Source: Saccharothrix sp. S26
GTDB taxonomy: Bacteria > Actinomycetota > Actinomycetes > Mycobacteriales > Pseudonocardiaceae
Assembly: GCF_021390395.1 (NCBI RefSeq)
Contig: NZ_JAJUWT010000021.1
Location: forward strand, 124,001-188,000
Length of the DNA stretch: 64,000 bases
Reading direction: 5' to 3'
The notes under the pieces were generated by a model. It had not been told where the DNA came from and made no database searches. It saw nothing but the letters and a program-made list of their open reading frames with translations. Shown here one piece after another: positions 42,001 through 50,231 of the stretch. Both the position numbers and the translations under genes were made by a program. How positions within the stretch are numbered: the first letter of the stretch is position 1; the number at the start of each line of letters is the position of its first letter.

Positions 42001-42203
42001 AGACGCGCCTGTACGTCGACGGCGTGCGTGCCGCCGCCATCCCGATCGGGCCGGACGAGGTGAGCACCGGGCCGCTGGCCGTCGGCCGCGCCAAGTACGC
42101 GGGCGCGCACGTCGACTTCTGGCACGGTTCGATCGACGAGGTCCGCGCCGTGGACCGCGCCCTGACCGACGCGGAGGTGGCGCGGCAGTACGCCGCCCGC
42201 TGA
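39027..42203 (+). CDS. Secreted PA14-GH2 glycoside hydrolase with C-terminal LamG-like domain
   Basis: 1058 residues. Signal peptide 1-29 (PATAAAPP). Residues about 33-175 are a PA14 domain (HGLKGEYFRM and FRLFLDGTPVIDHW). Then come the GH2 sugar-binding and Ig-like domains (HMFYRRRFEVPRDW; NPGGIVYTPSSGIWQTVWLE) and the TIM barrel with acid/base N685-E686 in VFNEGWGEWDRE and E756 (MDGEHGG) as candidate nucleophile. Residues about 860-1058 form a concanavalin/LamG-like domain (YYLQYGQGRWAFSV-like). Strong GAGGAG at 6 bases from the ATG. GH2 members are beta-galactosidases, beta-mannosidases or beta-glucuronidases. The CebR-like operator suggests induction by cellulose- or mannan-derived sugars. 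Confidence 0.87.
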   Translation: MPPAARRLSALVVALLLTPVLTLPATAAAPPAHGLKGEYFRMSAPGARDFAEPGGTTLDPNIDFPDLTSTFQQLTGRTEHTTARWTGTLAAPATGDYTFHAIGDNGFRLFLDGTPVIDHWTGDWDVEQHSAPIRLVAGERHDVRMELFQDVGGANLRLRWSTPTLAKQPVPETAFLPPADFPVFPVGLTVTPDGRTLRAAFDQPVRHLSGDLTGHLKVEVDTVPFPIESATADGAEVVVRLGATVQKPQRVRVTYDGDGGLVVGTETVPRIIRTATNTSTQRLKTEWGEKVDRDDPLPEYPRPQQRRDEWLNLNGQWEFSAATEGQRPAFGRTLPERITVPFPVESQLSGLERHEDHMFYRRRFEVPRDWRIGRGERLKLNFGAVDHHAEVWVDGTLVAEHTGGYTAFTADVTDALRGGGRHELIVAVTDTTGDNQPIGKQSRNPGGIVYTPSSGIWQTVWLEPVPDKAIDDVKTTPDIVGGTLTVRVSSSTASATAKVTATARDRQGKRVGTVTGAPNTDLTLPVPDPHLWSPDDPYLYDLDVSLKDGRSKDEVKSYFGMRSLGVRNVAGFPKLVLNGEPVFSLAMLDQGFWPDGLNTAPSDEALAWDIKAQKDLGFNAVRKHIKVEPARWYYHADRLGMLVWQDFVNVNVPDETGRRAFLTEGRRTMEQLHDSPSIIGWIVFNEGWGEWDREETGRITESVKAADPSRVVNAHSGVNCCASKGDSGKGDVIDHHDYNNTDPAWPDATRVAMDGEHGGFTLRTPGHQWPGAPAVIYSGVADKAALTAKYVANTEAFYLDAAGAELSGSVYTQITDVETELNGLWTYDRREIKVDPGPVREVNRRVIAAGAAAAGRTYDGKGSWSLDGTGEDTAGAPDPVSLDGDAAWTTGVRGQALRFDGDGDHARTAGPVLDTTGSYSVSAWVTMDSLPGNYATAVSQDGRRVENPFYLQYGQGRWAFSVPGGRRATLAATPQPGRWYHLVGVRDEAAGETRLYVDGVRAAAIPIGPDEVSTGPLAVGRAKYAGAHVDFWHGSIDEVRAVDRALTDAEVARQYAAR

Positions 42204-42216
42204 CCGGGCACACGCC

Positions 42217-42252
42217 GGCGAAGGGCCGCGGACGTTCCCGCGGCCCTTCGCC
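42217..42252. terminator. Hairpin terminator after the GH2 gene
   Basis: Perfect 15-bp stem, 42217-42231 with 42238-42252, six-base loop. It lies 14 bases after the stop and separates the GH2 gene from the convergent DUF4253 gene (stop at 42401). The remaining 148 bases carry no recognisable gene. Confidence 0.65.
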
Positions 42253-42400
42253 GTGACCCGCGTGCACGAGCCCGCGAGCACGTGGCGGTCCGCGAGTCCG
42301 GTGTGGACTGTTCGGTGCCGATGCCGGCTACGTCCAGGTTCAACGCCCCGCCGTGCCTACCCGCTTGGCGGCCCCCAGGCGTTGCCGACCGCCGGCCGGG

Positions 42401-43258
42401 TCAGTCCCACCAGAACGTCCACGAGTGGTCGTCCACGAGGCGGTCGGCGTACGCGGCCAGCGTGTGCGGGGCCGGGCCCTGCCAGACGTTGTCCGGGCAG
42501 AACGCGAAGTGCTCGGCGGCCACGGCCAGCGCGCCCTCACGCGTGGTCGGCGGGGCGGCGACGCTGAGCACGAGCGTGGCGAACCCGAGGCCGACGACCC
42601 GCGCGCCGAACCGGTCCTCCCAGCTGCGCAGCACCGCCGAGACCTCGGCGGTGTCCCCGGTGTGGTTCACCGGGCCGGTCCAGCCGGCCACCGTCACCGC
42701 GTCCGCGCCGCGGTCGGCCGCCACCAGGCCGAGGCGGATCGACGGGTGACCGGCCACGAGCTGCTCGGCGAGGCCGTCGGCGATGCGGTCCGGGTCGCCG
42801 CCCGGCCGTGCCGCGAAGGTCAGCCCCGGCCAGGTGCGGCCGAACGGGGCGGTGACCGCCGCGCGCTCGGCGGGCCCCAGCGCGTCGCCCGGGTCGCTCG
42901 CGGTGCCGAGGGCCCACCAGCGCGCCAGCAGCGCCTCGGGGTCGTGCTCGTCGGGCGAGGACATCTCGTCGGGCAGCACCTCGCCGTTGCCCCACGGCCG
43001 GTACTCGTCGTCCTCGTCGTCCAGCGAGTCCAACAGCAACGGCCACAGCCCCGACCGGGCGTGCTCGGCGCGCAGCCGGGGCCACAGGCCGGCGGGCGCG
43101 GGCCCGTCGCCGAGCCAGAACGCGGGCCGCCCGGAGGGGTCGTCCTCGGCGACGACCGGACGTCCGGGCGGCAGCGGGACCGACAGCGTGCGGCCGGTGT
43201 CGGTCCCCTCGGCGAACAGCGCCCGGAGCTCGGCGGGCAGCGGCGGTTCGGAGATCAT
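42401..43258 (-). CDS. DUF4253-family protein
   Basis: 285 residues, soluble. The C-terminal part (residues about 150-285, WPGLTFAARPGGDPD, ADRGADAVTVAGWTG, EHFAFCPDNVWQG) matches the DUF4253 family, which is widespread in actinomycetes and has no known activity. Its acidic linker (DSLDDEDDEYRPWGNGE) is typical. No ribosome binding site precedes the ATG. TACGAT (complement of 43266-43271) ends 7 bases upstream of it, which supports a leaderless transcript. Confidence 0.8.
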   Translation of the reverse strand: MISEPPLPAELRALFAEGTDTGRTLSVPLPPGRPVVAEDDPSGRPAFWLGDGPAPAGLWPRLRAEHARSGLWPLLLDSLDDEDDEYRPWGNGEVLPDEMSSPDEHDPEALLARWWALGTASDPGDALGPAERAAVTAPFGRTWPGLTFAARPGGDPDRIADGLAEQLVAGHPSIRLGLVAADRGADAVTVAGWTGPVNHTGDTAEVSAVLRSWEDRFGARVVGLGFATLVLSVAAPPTTREGALAVAAEHFAFCPDNVWQGPAPHTLAAYADRLVDDHSWTFWWD

Positions 43259-43368
43259 GGGGCGGATCGTAGGGCGTGGCACGACCTCGTGACGGTTCGC
43301 GGCACGCCGTGTCGGACCCGACCGGGGCAACTGCGGCGGCGTGGCTTCGACCGGCCTCGGACGGGGTA

Positions 43369-44688
43369 ATGGACGGCATGGTCACCTCGCTGAACCGGGC
43401 CGTGAGCACGCCCCTGCTGTACTTCTTCATCCTGGGCGACATCCTCGGCGCGGGGGTGTACGTGCTGGTGGGAGCGGTCGCGGGCGAGTCCGGCGGTGCG
43501 GTGTGGCTGCCGCTGCTGATCGCCCTCGGGCTCGCGGCGCTCACCGCGGGCTCGTACGCGGAGCTGGCCACGAAGTACCCCCGAGCGGGTGGCTCGGCGC
43601 ACTACGCGACGAAGGCGTTCGGCCCGGCCGCCGGGTCGGCGATCGGGTTCTGCATGCTCGCCGCCGGCGTGGTGTCGGTCGGCGCGTTGGCGCGGGCGTT
43701 CGCGGGTGACTACCTGCGCGCCCTGGTGTCGGCGCCGACCGCGGTCGTCGTGGTGGTGTTCCTGGCCGTGCTGGCGCTGCTCAACATCCGCGGCGTGAAG
43801 GAGTCGCTGGGCGCGAACGTCGTGGCCACCCTGATCGAGGTGGGCGGCCTGGTGCTGATCATCGGCCTGGGCGCGTGGGTGGTGCTGCGCGGTGACGCCG
43901 ACCTCGGTCGGCTGACCCAGGTGGGTACCGGCGGGCACGGTGTCGTGGCCGCGACGCTCGCGGGCGCGGTGCTCGCGTACTACTCGTTCGTGGGATTCGA
44001 GACGTCGGTGAACCTCGCCGAGGAGGTGAAGCAGCCGCGCCGGTCCTACCCCCGCGCCTTGTTCGGCGCGCTGCTCACCGCCGGCGCGGTGTACCTGCTG
44101 ATCGGCGTGGTGGCCGGCGCCACCGTGCCGACCGATCGGCTGGCCGCCTCCAGCGGCCCGCTGCTGGAGGTGGTGCGCCTGGCCGGTGGCGTGCCGGAAG
44201 GGCTGTTCAGCCTGGTCGCGCTGGTGGCGGTGGCCAACGGCGCGCTGCTGACCGGGATCATGTCCTCGCGGCTGGCCTACGGCATGGCGCGGGACGGTTT
44301 GCTGCCGTCGGTGCTGGCCAAGGTGCTGCCGGGTCGCCGGACGCCGTGGGTGGCGATCCTGGTCACGTCGGCGGTGTCGCTGGTGCTGGCGCTGACCGGC
44401 GAGGTCGCCTCGCTGGCCGAGACGCTGGTGCTGTTGCTGCTGGTGGTGTTCGTGGCGGTCAACGCGGCGGCGCTGGTGCTGCGTCGCGACGAGGGCGAGG
44501 CGGAGCACTTCCGGGTGCCCGTCGTGATCCCGTGGCTGGGCCTGGCGTCCTGCCTGCTGCTGTTCACCCGGATCGACGGCTCGGTGTGGCTGCGCGGCCT
44601 GCTGCTGATCGTGCCGGGGCTCGTGCTGGCCGGGGTCAACCTGGTGCGCGCGAGGCGTGCCGCCGCGGCGCCGGTCGGGACGCGCTGA
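43369..44688 (+). CDS. APC-superfamily amino acid permease
   Basis: 439 residues, about twelve membrane helices. The first contains LLYFFILGDILGAGVYVLVG, the usual unwound TM1 G-A-G segment for substrate amino and carboxyl groups. TM6 includes AYYSFVGFETSVNLAEEVKQ, and the RRSYPRAL loop follows as in APC proteins. MDGMVTS: the first ATG (43369) is taken with GGACGGGG upstream; ATG 43378 is possible. No amino-acid specificity can be deduced. It converges with a KhtT-like gene 4 bases away. Confidence 0.9.
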   Translation: MDGMVTSLNRAVSTPLLYFFILGDILGAGVYVLVGAVAGESGGAVWLPLLIALGLAALTAGSYAELATKYPRAGGSAHYATKAFGPAAGSAIGFCMLAAGVVSVGALARAFAGDYLRALVSAPTAVVVVVFLAVLALLNIRGVKESLGANVVATLIEVGGLVLIIGLGAWVVLRGDADLGRLTQVGTGGHGVVAATLAGAVLAYYSFVGFETSVNLAEEVKQPRRSYPRALFGALLTAGAVYLLIGVVAGATVPTDRLAASSGPLLEVVRLAGGVPEGLFSLVALVAVANGALLTGIMSSRLAYGMARDGLLPSVLAKVLPGRRTPWVAILVTSAVSLVLALTGEVASLAETLVLLLLVVFVAVNAAALVLRRDEGEAEHFRVPVVIPWLGLASCLLLFTRIDGSVWLRGLLLIVPGLVLAGVNLVRARRAAAAPVGTR

Positions 44689-44692
44689 CCGC

Positions 44693-45166
44693 TCAGCCGC
44701 CCGCGAGGATCCCGGCCGCCGCGTCGAGCCCCGCCGCGGTGCCCACCACCACGGCCAGGTCACCGTGGTCGAACACGAACTCCGGGCCGGGCGACGGGTG
44801 CACGACACCGGCGCGGATCACCGCGACGATCGACGCGCCGGTGCGGGTGCGCAGAGCCGTGTCCCCGAGGGCGCGGCTCGCGAACGCCGTGGCGGGCAAC
44901 TGGCGGGTGGTGACGCCGCTGACGTCGCGCTGCTGCTCGCGCAGCTGCGCGACCAACTGCGGCGCGCCCAGCAGACCGGCCAGCGTGCCCGCCTCCTGCG
45001 GCCCGAGCGGGATCGACGCGGCGGTCGTGTCGGGGTCGTCCGGCCGGGACACGATCAGCTCGACCTTGCCGTCCCGGTGGGTGATGACCCCGATCCTGCG
45101 GCCGGTGCGGATCGTGAAGTCCTGACGTGTCCCGATCCCGGGCAGCGGAGTCACCTCGACGTTCAC
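44693..45166 (-). CDS. KhtT-like cation:proton antiporter regulatory subunit with TrkA-C domain
   Basis: 157 residues. The N-terminal domain (1-75, VTPLPGIGTRQDFTIRTGRR) is followed by a TrkA_C (RCK C-terminal) domain about 85-157 (TGASIVAVIRAGVVHPSPGP; FDHGDLAVVVGTAAGLDA). Such proteins normally sit beside a CPA2 antiporter (KhtU); none is present in the window, though an APC permease is next door. GTG 45166 is preferred because TAGTGT (complement of 45174-45179) is exactly 7 bases upstream, i.e. leaderless. A related N-domain-only protein is at 50191. Confidence 0.82.
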   Translation of the reverse strand: MNVEVTPLPGIGTRQDFTIRTGRRIGVITHRDGKVELIVSRPDDPDTTAASIPLGPQEAGTLAGLLGAPQLVAQLREQQRDVSGVTTRQLPATAFASRALGDTALRTRTGASIVAVIRAGVVHPSPGPEFVFDHGDLAVVVGTAAGLDAAAGILAGG

Positions 45167-45213
45167 GCCGGACACACTACATCCGCCGCCCCCGCCCGCC
45201 ACGGCGTCGATCG

Positions 45214-45387
45214 CTAGGCGACGCTCAGGTACGCCAACGACAGCACCGCGCCCGGTGCGGTCAGCAGCCCGAGGCCGATCGCGCCGTACAACGGCTCGTC
45301 CTTGACGAACATCCGCACCATCAAGGCAGCCGCGCCCGCGACCACGAGCGCCAACAACGCCAACACGACAACAGAACCAACGGACAT
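45214..45387 (-). CDS. Small membrane protein (57 aa)
   Basis: MSVGSVVVLALLALVVAGAA then a short charged loop (RMFVKDEPLYG) and a second hydrophobic segment (IGLGLLTAPGAVLSLAYL): two membrane helices. GGAGGG is 7 bases before the ATG. Same strand as the KhtT-like gene, 47 bases upstream of it. It may assist a transporter; function unknown. Confidence 0.65.
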   Translation of the reverse strand: MSVGSVVVLALLALVVAGAAALMVRMFVKDEPLYGAIGLGLLTAPGAVLSLAYLSVA

Positions 45388-45587
45388 GGATCGGCCCTCC
45401 GGCACGACTCGGCCGCGTCGGGGCGTGCGTCATCGCCCGCCGTCAGCGAAGGCACGGCGGACACCGGACACAGCTCGACACGGGAACAGCAAGGCGAATC
45501 AACGGCCTCGGGGCAGGCCGCTGCGCCACGACGCCGCGCGATGCGCGCGAGCGCGTGGTCCGACAGGTCAGACTCGGGTCGTCCTGC

Positions 45588-45968
45588 TCACGCCGGGGGC
45601 GCGCGGCTGGAGCGCGAGGTCGGGACCGTGGCGGCCAGGCCGGAGCCGGACACCTCGCCGACGGGCGGGCGCCCGCGCGGGACGCGGGCGTCGGTCGCGG
45701 GCGAGCACAGCGCCCACCAGGTCTCGTGCAGCGTCGTGGCCGGCACGTGACCCGCCGTCACGGACAGCCGCGGCCGGTCGTGGAGGTCGTCGTGCAGCGT
45801 CGGCGCGGAGGACACGGACTCGGCGACGACGCCGTGCGCCCCCGCGTGCCCGATCCCGACGCCTCGCGCCGGGGCCACCGTGACCCCGAGCAGCACCAGC
45901 AGCGACACGAGCGCGAGCCCGAACCGGCTCACCCCCGTCGCTGCCCGCACCTGCCCGGTTCCTCTCAC
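45588..45968 (-). CDS. Hypothetical secreted small protein (126 aa)
   Basis: A signal peptide-like start (VSRFGLALVSLLVLLGVTVA, then APARG) and a polar, histidine-containing mature part (HAGAHGVV; HDDLHDRPRL; HETWWALCSP). GGGAGGA is about 7 bases before the GTG. It follows the SLC13-type gene after 57 bases. No family recognised; coding status rests on the ribosome binding site and codon bias. Confidence 0.5.
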   Translation of the reverse strand: MRGTGQVRAATGVSRFGLALVSLLVLLGVTVAPARGVGIGHAGAHGVVAESVSSAPTLHDDLHDRPRLSVTAGHVPATTLHETWWALCSPATDARVPRGRPPVGEVSGSGLAATVPTSRSSRAPPA

Positions 45969-46025
45969 CGACGACTCCTCCCGTGGTGCGCCAGCATACG
46001 GGTCGGCGGCAGCACCGGACCGGGC

Positions 46026-47312
46026 TCACACGAAGTAGCGCAGCCACACGTATCCCCACGCCACCGCGGTGCTGAGCAGCGTCACGACGATGCCGTACCG
46101 GGTGAACTGCCAGAAGGTGATCGGGTGGCCGGCGCGGGCGGCGATGCCGAGCGCGACCACGTTGGCGCTGGCGGCGACCGCCGTGCCGTTGCCGCCGAAG
46201 TCGGCCCCCAGCGCGAACGACCACCACAGCGCCTGCCCGGTGGCCGGGTCCGGGATCTCGGCGACCATGCTCTCGACGACGGGGGCCATGGTGGCGACGT
46301 AGGGGATGTTGTCGAAGAACGCGCCCAGCGCGCTCGACCCGAACAACAACGCGGTCGCGGCGGCGAAGTGGTTGTCCCCGAACGCCTGCGTGGTCCAGGT
46401 GCCGATGGTCTCGATGACACCGGTGTGCACCAGACCCGCGACCATGACGAACAGCCCCATGAAGAAGGTCAGGGTGGGCCACTCGACCTCGGCCAGCACG
46501 TCGCCGACGTCGGCGCGGGTCACCAGCAGCATGACGCCCGCGCCCACCAGGGCGACGATCGCCGGGTCGAGGTGCAGCACGGAGTGCAGGCCGAACCCGA
46601 TCACCACGGCGGTGAACACGACCAGGCAGCGGCGCAGCATGGCCGGGTCGGTGATGGCCCGCCGCTCCTGCAACGCCATCACGGCGGCCACGTGCTCGGG
46701 GTTGTACCGGAAGGACTTGCGGAACAGGACTTTGGTGAACAGCACGAACCCGGCGAACACGACGGCCACGACGGGCGCCATGTGGACGAGGAAGTCGGTG
46801 AAGGTCAGCCCGGCCCGGCTGCCGATGATGATGTTGGGCGGATCGCCGATCAGGGTGGCCGCGCCGCCGATGTTGGACGCGAGCACCTCGGCGATCAGGT
46901 AGGGCTGGGCGGGGATGCGCAACCGGTTGCAGACGACCACGGTCACCGGCGCGACCACCATGATCGTGGTGACGTTGTCCAGGAACGGCGACGCGACGGC
47001 GGTGATCGTCATGAGCATCACCATCAGCCGGTACGGCCGGCCCCTGGCCTTCTTGGCCGCCCAGATGGCGAGGTACTCGAACACCCCGGTCTGCTTGACG
47101 ATCCCGACGATCACCATCATGCCGAACAGCAGGAAGATGACGTTCCAGTCGATGCCGGCGTGCTCGGAGAAGAACACCTCGGCTCCGGGCACGAGCCCCA
47201 GCGCGGCCATCAGGCCGGCGGCGATCAGCACCACCTTGACCTTGTCGGCCTTCTCCGTGGCGATGTGGAAGAACGCCACCACGAAGATCGCGAGCGCGAG
47301 GACCGGGCTCAC
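46026..47312 (-). CDS. SLC13/ArsB/NhaD-type ion transporter
   Basis: 428 residues, about eleven membrane helices, with the paired re-entrant motifs of the ion transporter superfamily (TAVASPFLDNVTTIMVVAPV and GSSALGAFFDNIPYVATMAP). The cluster IGGAATLIGDPPNIIIGSRA is characteristic of ArsB/YbiR/citrate-tartrate proteins. It likely exchanges Na+/H+ or an anion. GTG start. The CBS-domain protein gene lies 181 bases upstream on the same strand and may gate it. Confidence 0.88.
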   Translation of the reverse strand: MSPVLALAIFVVAFFHIATEKADKVKVVLIAAGLMAALGLVPGAEVFFSEHAGIDWNVIFLLFGMMVIVGIVKQTGVFEYLAIWAAKKARGRPYRLMVMLMTITAVASPFLDNVTTIMVVAPVTVVVCNRLRIPAQPYLIAEVLASNIGGAATLIGDPPNIIIGSRAGLTFTDFLVHMAPVVAVVFAGFVLFTKVLFRKSFRYNPEHVAAVMALQERRAITDPAMLRRCLVVFTAVVIGFGLHSVLHLDPAIVALVGAGVMLLVTRADVGDVLAEVEWPTLTFFMGLFVMVAGLVHTGVIETIGTWTTQAFGDNHFAAATALLFGSSALGAFFDNIPYVATMAPVVESMVAEIPDPATGQALWWSFALGADFGGNGTAVAASANVVALGIAARAGHPITFWQFTRYGIVVTLLSTAVAWGYVWLRYFV

Positions 47313-47493
47313 GGCGCGAGCCCCGGCGGCCCGGCGGGCTCGGCGGCGAGCGCGAGGACGCGGTGGGCGACGTCATGGGCGGCGGTATGGGGGCACACCG
47401 GGGAGACCTCCGGGCAGTGGGGTGTCACGAGGGGTGTGTCGCCGCCGACGGGTGGTCACGTCGGCGGCGACCTCGGGAGGTGGCGCGGGTGGG

Positions 47494-47997
47494 TCAGTCC
47501 TCGGTGCCGAGCACCACCAGGGCGGTGATCAGCCGTTCGAGGGTGATGGCGCCGACGAGCGCGCCGGCGGCGTCGACCACGGCGACGAGCGGGCTGTGCT
47601 GGCGGGCCATCAGCGCGGCGACCTCCAGCAGGGTGGCGTCGGCGCGCACCGTCACCGGTTTGGTGGGGTGGCGGGGCAGGCAGTCGCCGACGGTCCGGTT
47701 GGCCGGCTCCAGCCAGAACCGGTCCGCGTGGTCCTCGTCGATGGTCCGGGCGAGCGCCGGGTCCTCCTGGTAGGAGCCGGGCACGGCCAGGCGCAGCACC
47801 TGGGTGCCGGGCAGCACCAGCCACGGCCGCGCGCGGTCGTCCACGACGACGAGGCCGGGCAGCCTGCTCACCGCCATCACCCGCACCGCCTGGGCGACGG
47901 GGTCGTCGACGGTGATCGTGGGGACGCGGATGGCGATGTCGCGTGCTTGCATGGCACCAACCCGTTCGGTGTGCGGAGCCGGCTGCGGTGCGGACAT
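47494..47997 (-). CDS. CBS-domain pair protein
   Basis: 167 residues. Two CBS motifs: about 20-75 (ITVDDPVAQAVRVMAVSRLP and VVDDRARPWLVL) and about 105-165 (VTVRADATLLEVAALMARQH and AVVDAAGALVGAITLERLI). Such pairs bind adenine nucleotides. ATG 47997 is preferred over 47952 since GGAGG lies 9 bases upstream. Between its stop and the transporter start (47312) are 181 bases with no gene and G/C-rich hairpins only. Confidence 0.82.
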   Translation of the reverse strand: MSAPQPAPHTERVGAMQARDIAIRVPTITVDDPVAQAVRVMAVSRLPGLVVVDDRARPWLVLPGTQVLRLAVPGSYQEDPALARTIDEDHADRFWLEPANRTVGDCLPRHPTKPVTVRADATLLEVAALMARQHSPLVAVVDAAGALVGAITLERLITALVVLGTED

Positions 47998-48112
47998 GTC
48001 GCGATGCCTCCGTTCTCCGCGGGCCGTCCGTGGTCACGACCCAGTCTTCGGGGCGCGCGGGCAGGCGACCATCGGTGCCGGCACCCATCCGCGCCGGGGC
48101 GCGACATGCAGA

Positions 48113-48283
48113 TCAGCGGCGGTCGACCAGGCCGACGAGCCCCGCGAGGATCACGCCGGCGGCGACGAGCACCCCGTTGCCCGTGACGACGCCGGCGATC
48201 AGGAGGGCGACGGCGGACGCGAGGAGCGGCCAGGGCGATCCCCGCCCGGCACGGGTGCGGTGCGACTGGTCGCTGCGGGTCAT
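48113..48283 (-). CDS. Small membrane protein (56 aa)
   Basis: Basic N-terminus (TRSDQSHRTRAGRG) and two closely spaced hydrophobic segments (WPLLASAVALLIAGVVTG; VLVAAGVILAGLVGLVD). GGAGG is 6 bases before the ATG. Transcribed toward the CBS gene. No known family. The 233 bases between it and the histidine kinase gene hold no other gene. Confidence 0.6.
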   Translation of the reverse strand: MTRSDQSHRTRAGRGSPWPLLASAVALLIAGVVTGNGVLVAAGVILAGLVGLVDRR

Positions 48284-48517
48284 GCTGCCTCCTGCGGCCG
48301 GCGCGGTCGTCGGTGCCCGCGGGTCGAGGTGGTGCTCCGACGCCTTCCACGATCCGCCGCGCCGCGGTGGTCCACCATCCGTGGTCACCCTCATGCGTGC
48401 CGCCGAGTGGTGGCGTGGGACGTGGTGCAACATGGGTGTCAGCCCGGATGGACAGCCGGGGTCCTCCCGGCCAACCTCGCAGGTGTCCGGTGCCGCCGAC
48501 GAGAGGAGAGGGCGCGG

Positions 48518-49468
48518 GTGTCGTTGTTCGGGCGGATCTTCCTGCTCAACGCCGCGGTGCTGAGCGCGGCCACCGCGCTGTTGGTGCTGGGCCCCGTCAC
48601 GGTGTCGACGCCGGCGCTGTTCACCGAGGTGCTGATCCTGGTGGCGGGCCTGGCGGTGGTGCTGGTCGCCAACGCGGCGCTGCTGCGGTTCGGGCTGGCG
48701 CCGCTGAAGCGGCTGACCCGCGCGATGACGACGATCGACCTGCTGCGCCCCGGGCCGCGGCTGGCCGCCGAGGGCCACGGCGAGATCACCGAGCTGATCC
48801 GGACCTTCAACACCATGCTGGACCGGCTGGAGGCCGAACGCGGCTTCAGCGCCGCGCGCGCCCTGTCGGTGCAGGAAGCCGAACGCCGTCGCGTGGCGCA
48901 GGAACTGCACGACGAGGTGGGCCAGTCGCTGACCGCCGTGCTGCTCGGCCTCAAACGGGTCGCCGACGACGTACCGGAACAGGCGCGCGCGGAGTTGTCG
49001 CAAGTGCAGGAGACGACTCGCAGCACGCTCGACGAGATCCGCCGCATCGCCCGCCGATTGCGCCCCGGTGTGCTGGAGGAGCTGGGCTTGATCAGCGCGC
49101 TCAAGGCGTTGGCGGCGGAGATCTCCGAGCACGCCGACCTCACCGTGCGGCGGAAGTTCGACCAGGACCTGCCCCGCCTGGACGACGAGGTCGAGCTGGT
49201 CCTGTACCGGGTCGCCCAGGAGTGCCTGACCAACACCGTCCGCCACGCCCGCGCCGGCAACGTCGACCTGGTGCTGCGGACCACACCGGAGGGCGTCGAG
49301 TTGCGCGTGCACGACGACGGCCGAGGGTTGGGCGACTCGGTGGAGGGCGCGGGGATCACGGGGATGCGCGAACGCGCTTTGCTGATCGGCGCTCGTCTCA
49401 CGCTGCGCTCCGCGCCGGGTTCGGGGACCGAGGTGCGGTTGCTGGTGCCCGCGGCGGGGCAGGCGTGA
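48518..49468 (+). CDS. NarL-type sensor histidine kinase (HisKA_3)
   Basis: 316 residues. Two membrane helices (about 5-26 and 34-56) enclose almost no external loop, so sensing is likely within the membrane. HAMP follows (about 57-110). The phospho-acceptor is H131 in QELHDEVGQSLTAVLLG, and the HATPase has N239 (CLTNTVRHA) and the D-x-G-x-G box at 266-270. GAGAGGAGAG precedes the GTG. It forms a two-component pair with the LuxR-type regulator 91 bases downstream. Confidence 0.9.
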   Translation: MSLFGRIFLLNAAVLSAATALLVLGPVTVSTPALFTEVLILVAGLAVVLVANAALLRFGLAPLKRLTRAMTTIDLLRPGPRLAAEGHGEITELIRTFNTMLDRLEAERGFSAARALSVQEAERRRVAQELHDEVGQSLTAVLLGLKRVADDVPEQARAELSQVQETTRSTLDEIRRIARRLRPGVLEELGLISALKALAAEISEHADLTVRRKFDQDLPRLDDEVELVLYRVAQECLTNTVRHARAGNVDLVLRTTPEGVELRVHDDGRGLGDSVEGAGITGMRERALLIGARLTLRSAPGSGTEVRLLVPAAGQA

Positions 49469-49559
49469 TGGCCGGGACGGTCGGCGCCGGGTTCCCGCCG
49501 TGCTGCGCACCCGGCTCGGGTACTGGGACAAGGCTTTCGGCACCCGCGATGGAGGCGTG

Positions 49560-50231
49560 ATGATCACCAACGCAACCGGTGTGCGCAAGGTGCGCATCCT
49601 GCTCGCCGACGACCACGCCCTGGTCCGCCGGGGAGTCCGCCTCATCCTCGACAACGAGCCCGACCTGAACGTGGTGGCCGAGGCGGGCGACGGTGCGGAG
49701 GCCGTCGCGAAGGCGCGGGCCGAGCGGCCGGACCTGGCCATCCTGGACATCGCGATGCCGCGGCTGACCGGGTTGCAGGCGGCGCGCGAACTCTCGCGGC
49801 TGCAACCCGACCTGCGCATCCTCATGCTCACGATGTACGACAACGAGCAGTACTTCTTCGAGGCGCTCAAGGCGGGTGCCTCCGGCTACGTCCTCAAGTC
49901 CGTCGCCGACCGCGACCTGGTCGAGGCGTGCCGCGCGGCGATGCGCGGCGAGCCGTTCCTGTACCCGGGCGCGGTCACCTCGCTCATCCGCAACTACCTC
50001 GACCGCGTCCGCGAGGGCGACGGCATCCCCGCCAGGGCGATCACCGACCGGGAGGAGGAGATCCTCAAGCTCGTCGCCGAGGGCCACTCCTCCAAGGAGA
50101 TCGCCGACCTGCTGTTCATCAGCGCGAAGACCGTCGAGCGGCACCGCGCGAACCTGTTGCAGAAGATCGGCCTGAAGGACCGGCTGGAACTCACCCGCTA
50201 CGCGATCCGCGCCGGGCTGATCGAGCCCTGA
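49560..50231 (+). CDS. NarL/LuxR-family response regulator
   Basis: 223 residues. Receiver domain: acidic pair D17-D18, phospho-acceptor D63 (LAILDIAMP), T/K at LTMYDNEQY and LKSV. A LuxR-type HTH is at about 158-210 (ITDREEEILKLVAEGHSSKE and ISAKTVERHRANLLQKIG). ATG with GGAGG upstream at 4 bases; the GTG three bases earlier is too close. Partner of the preceding kinase. Its 3' end overlaps the convergent gene at 50191 by 41 bases. Confidence 0.93.
   Translation: MITNATGVRKVRILLADDHALVRRGVRLILDNEPDLNVVAEAGDGAEAVAKARAERPDLAILDIAMPRLTGLQAARELSRLQPDLRILMLTMYDNEQYFFEALKAGASGYVLKSVADRDLVEACRAAMRGEPFLYPGAVTSLIRNYLDRVREGDGIPARAITDREEEILKLVAEGHSSKEIADLLFISAKTVERHRANLLQKIGLKDRLELTRYAIRAGLIEP

Noticed and set aside
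38724..42281. 1185-residue open frame opposite the GH2-type gene
   Set aside because: It is a high-GC shadow: the plus frame has signal peptide, PA14 and GH2 motifs and a good ribosome binding site, whereas this frame shows only low-complexity Arg/Gly/Val sequence.
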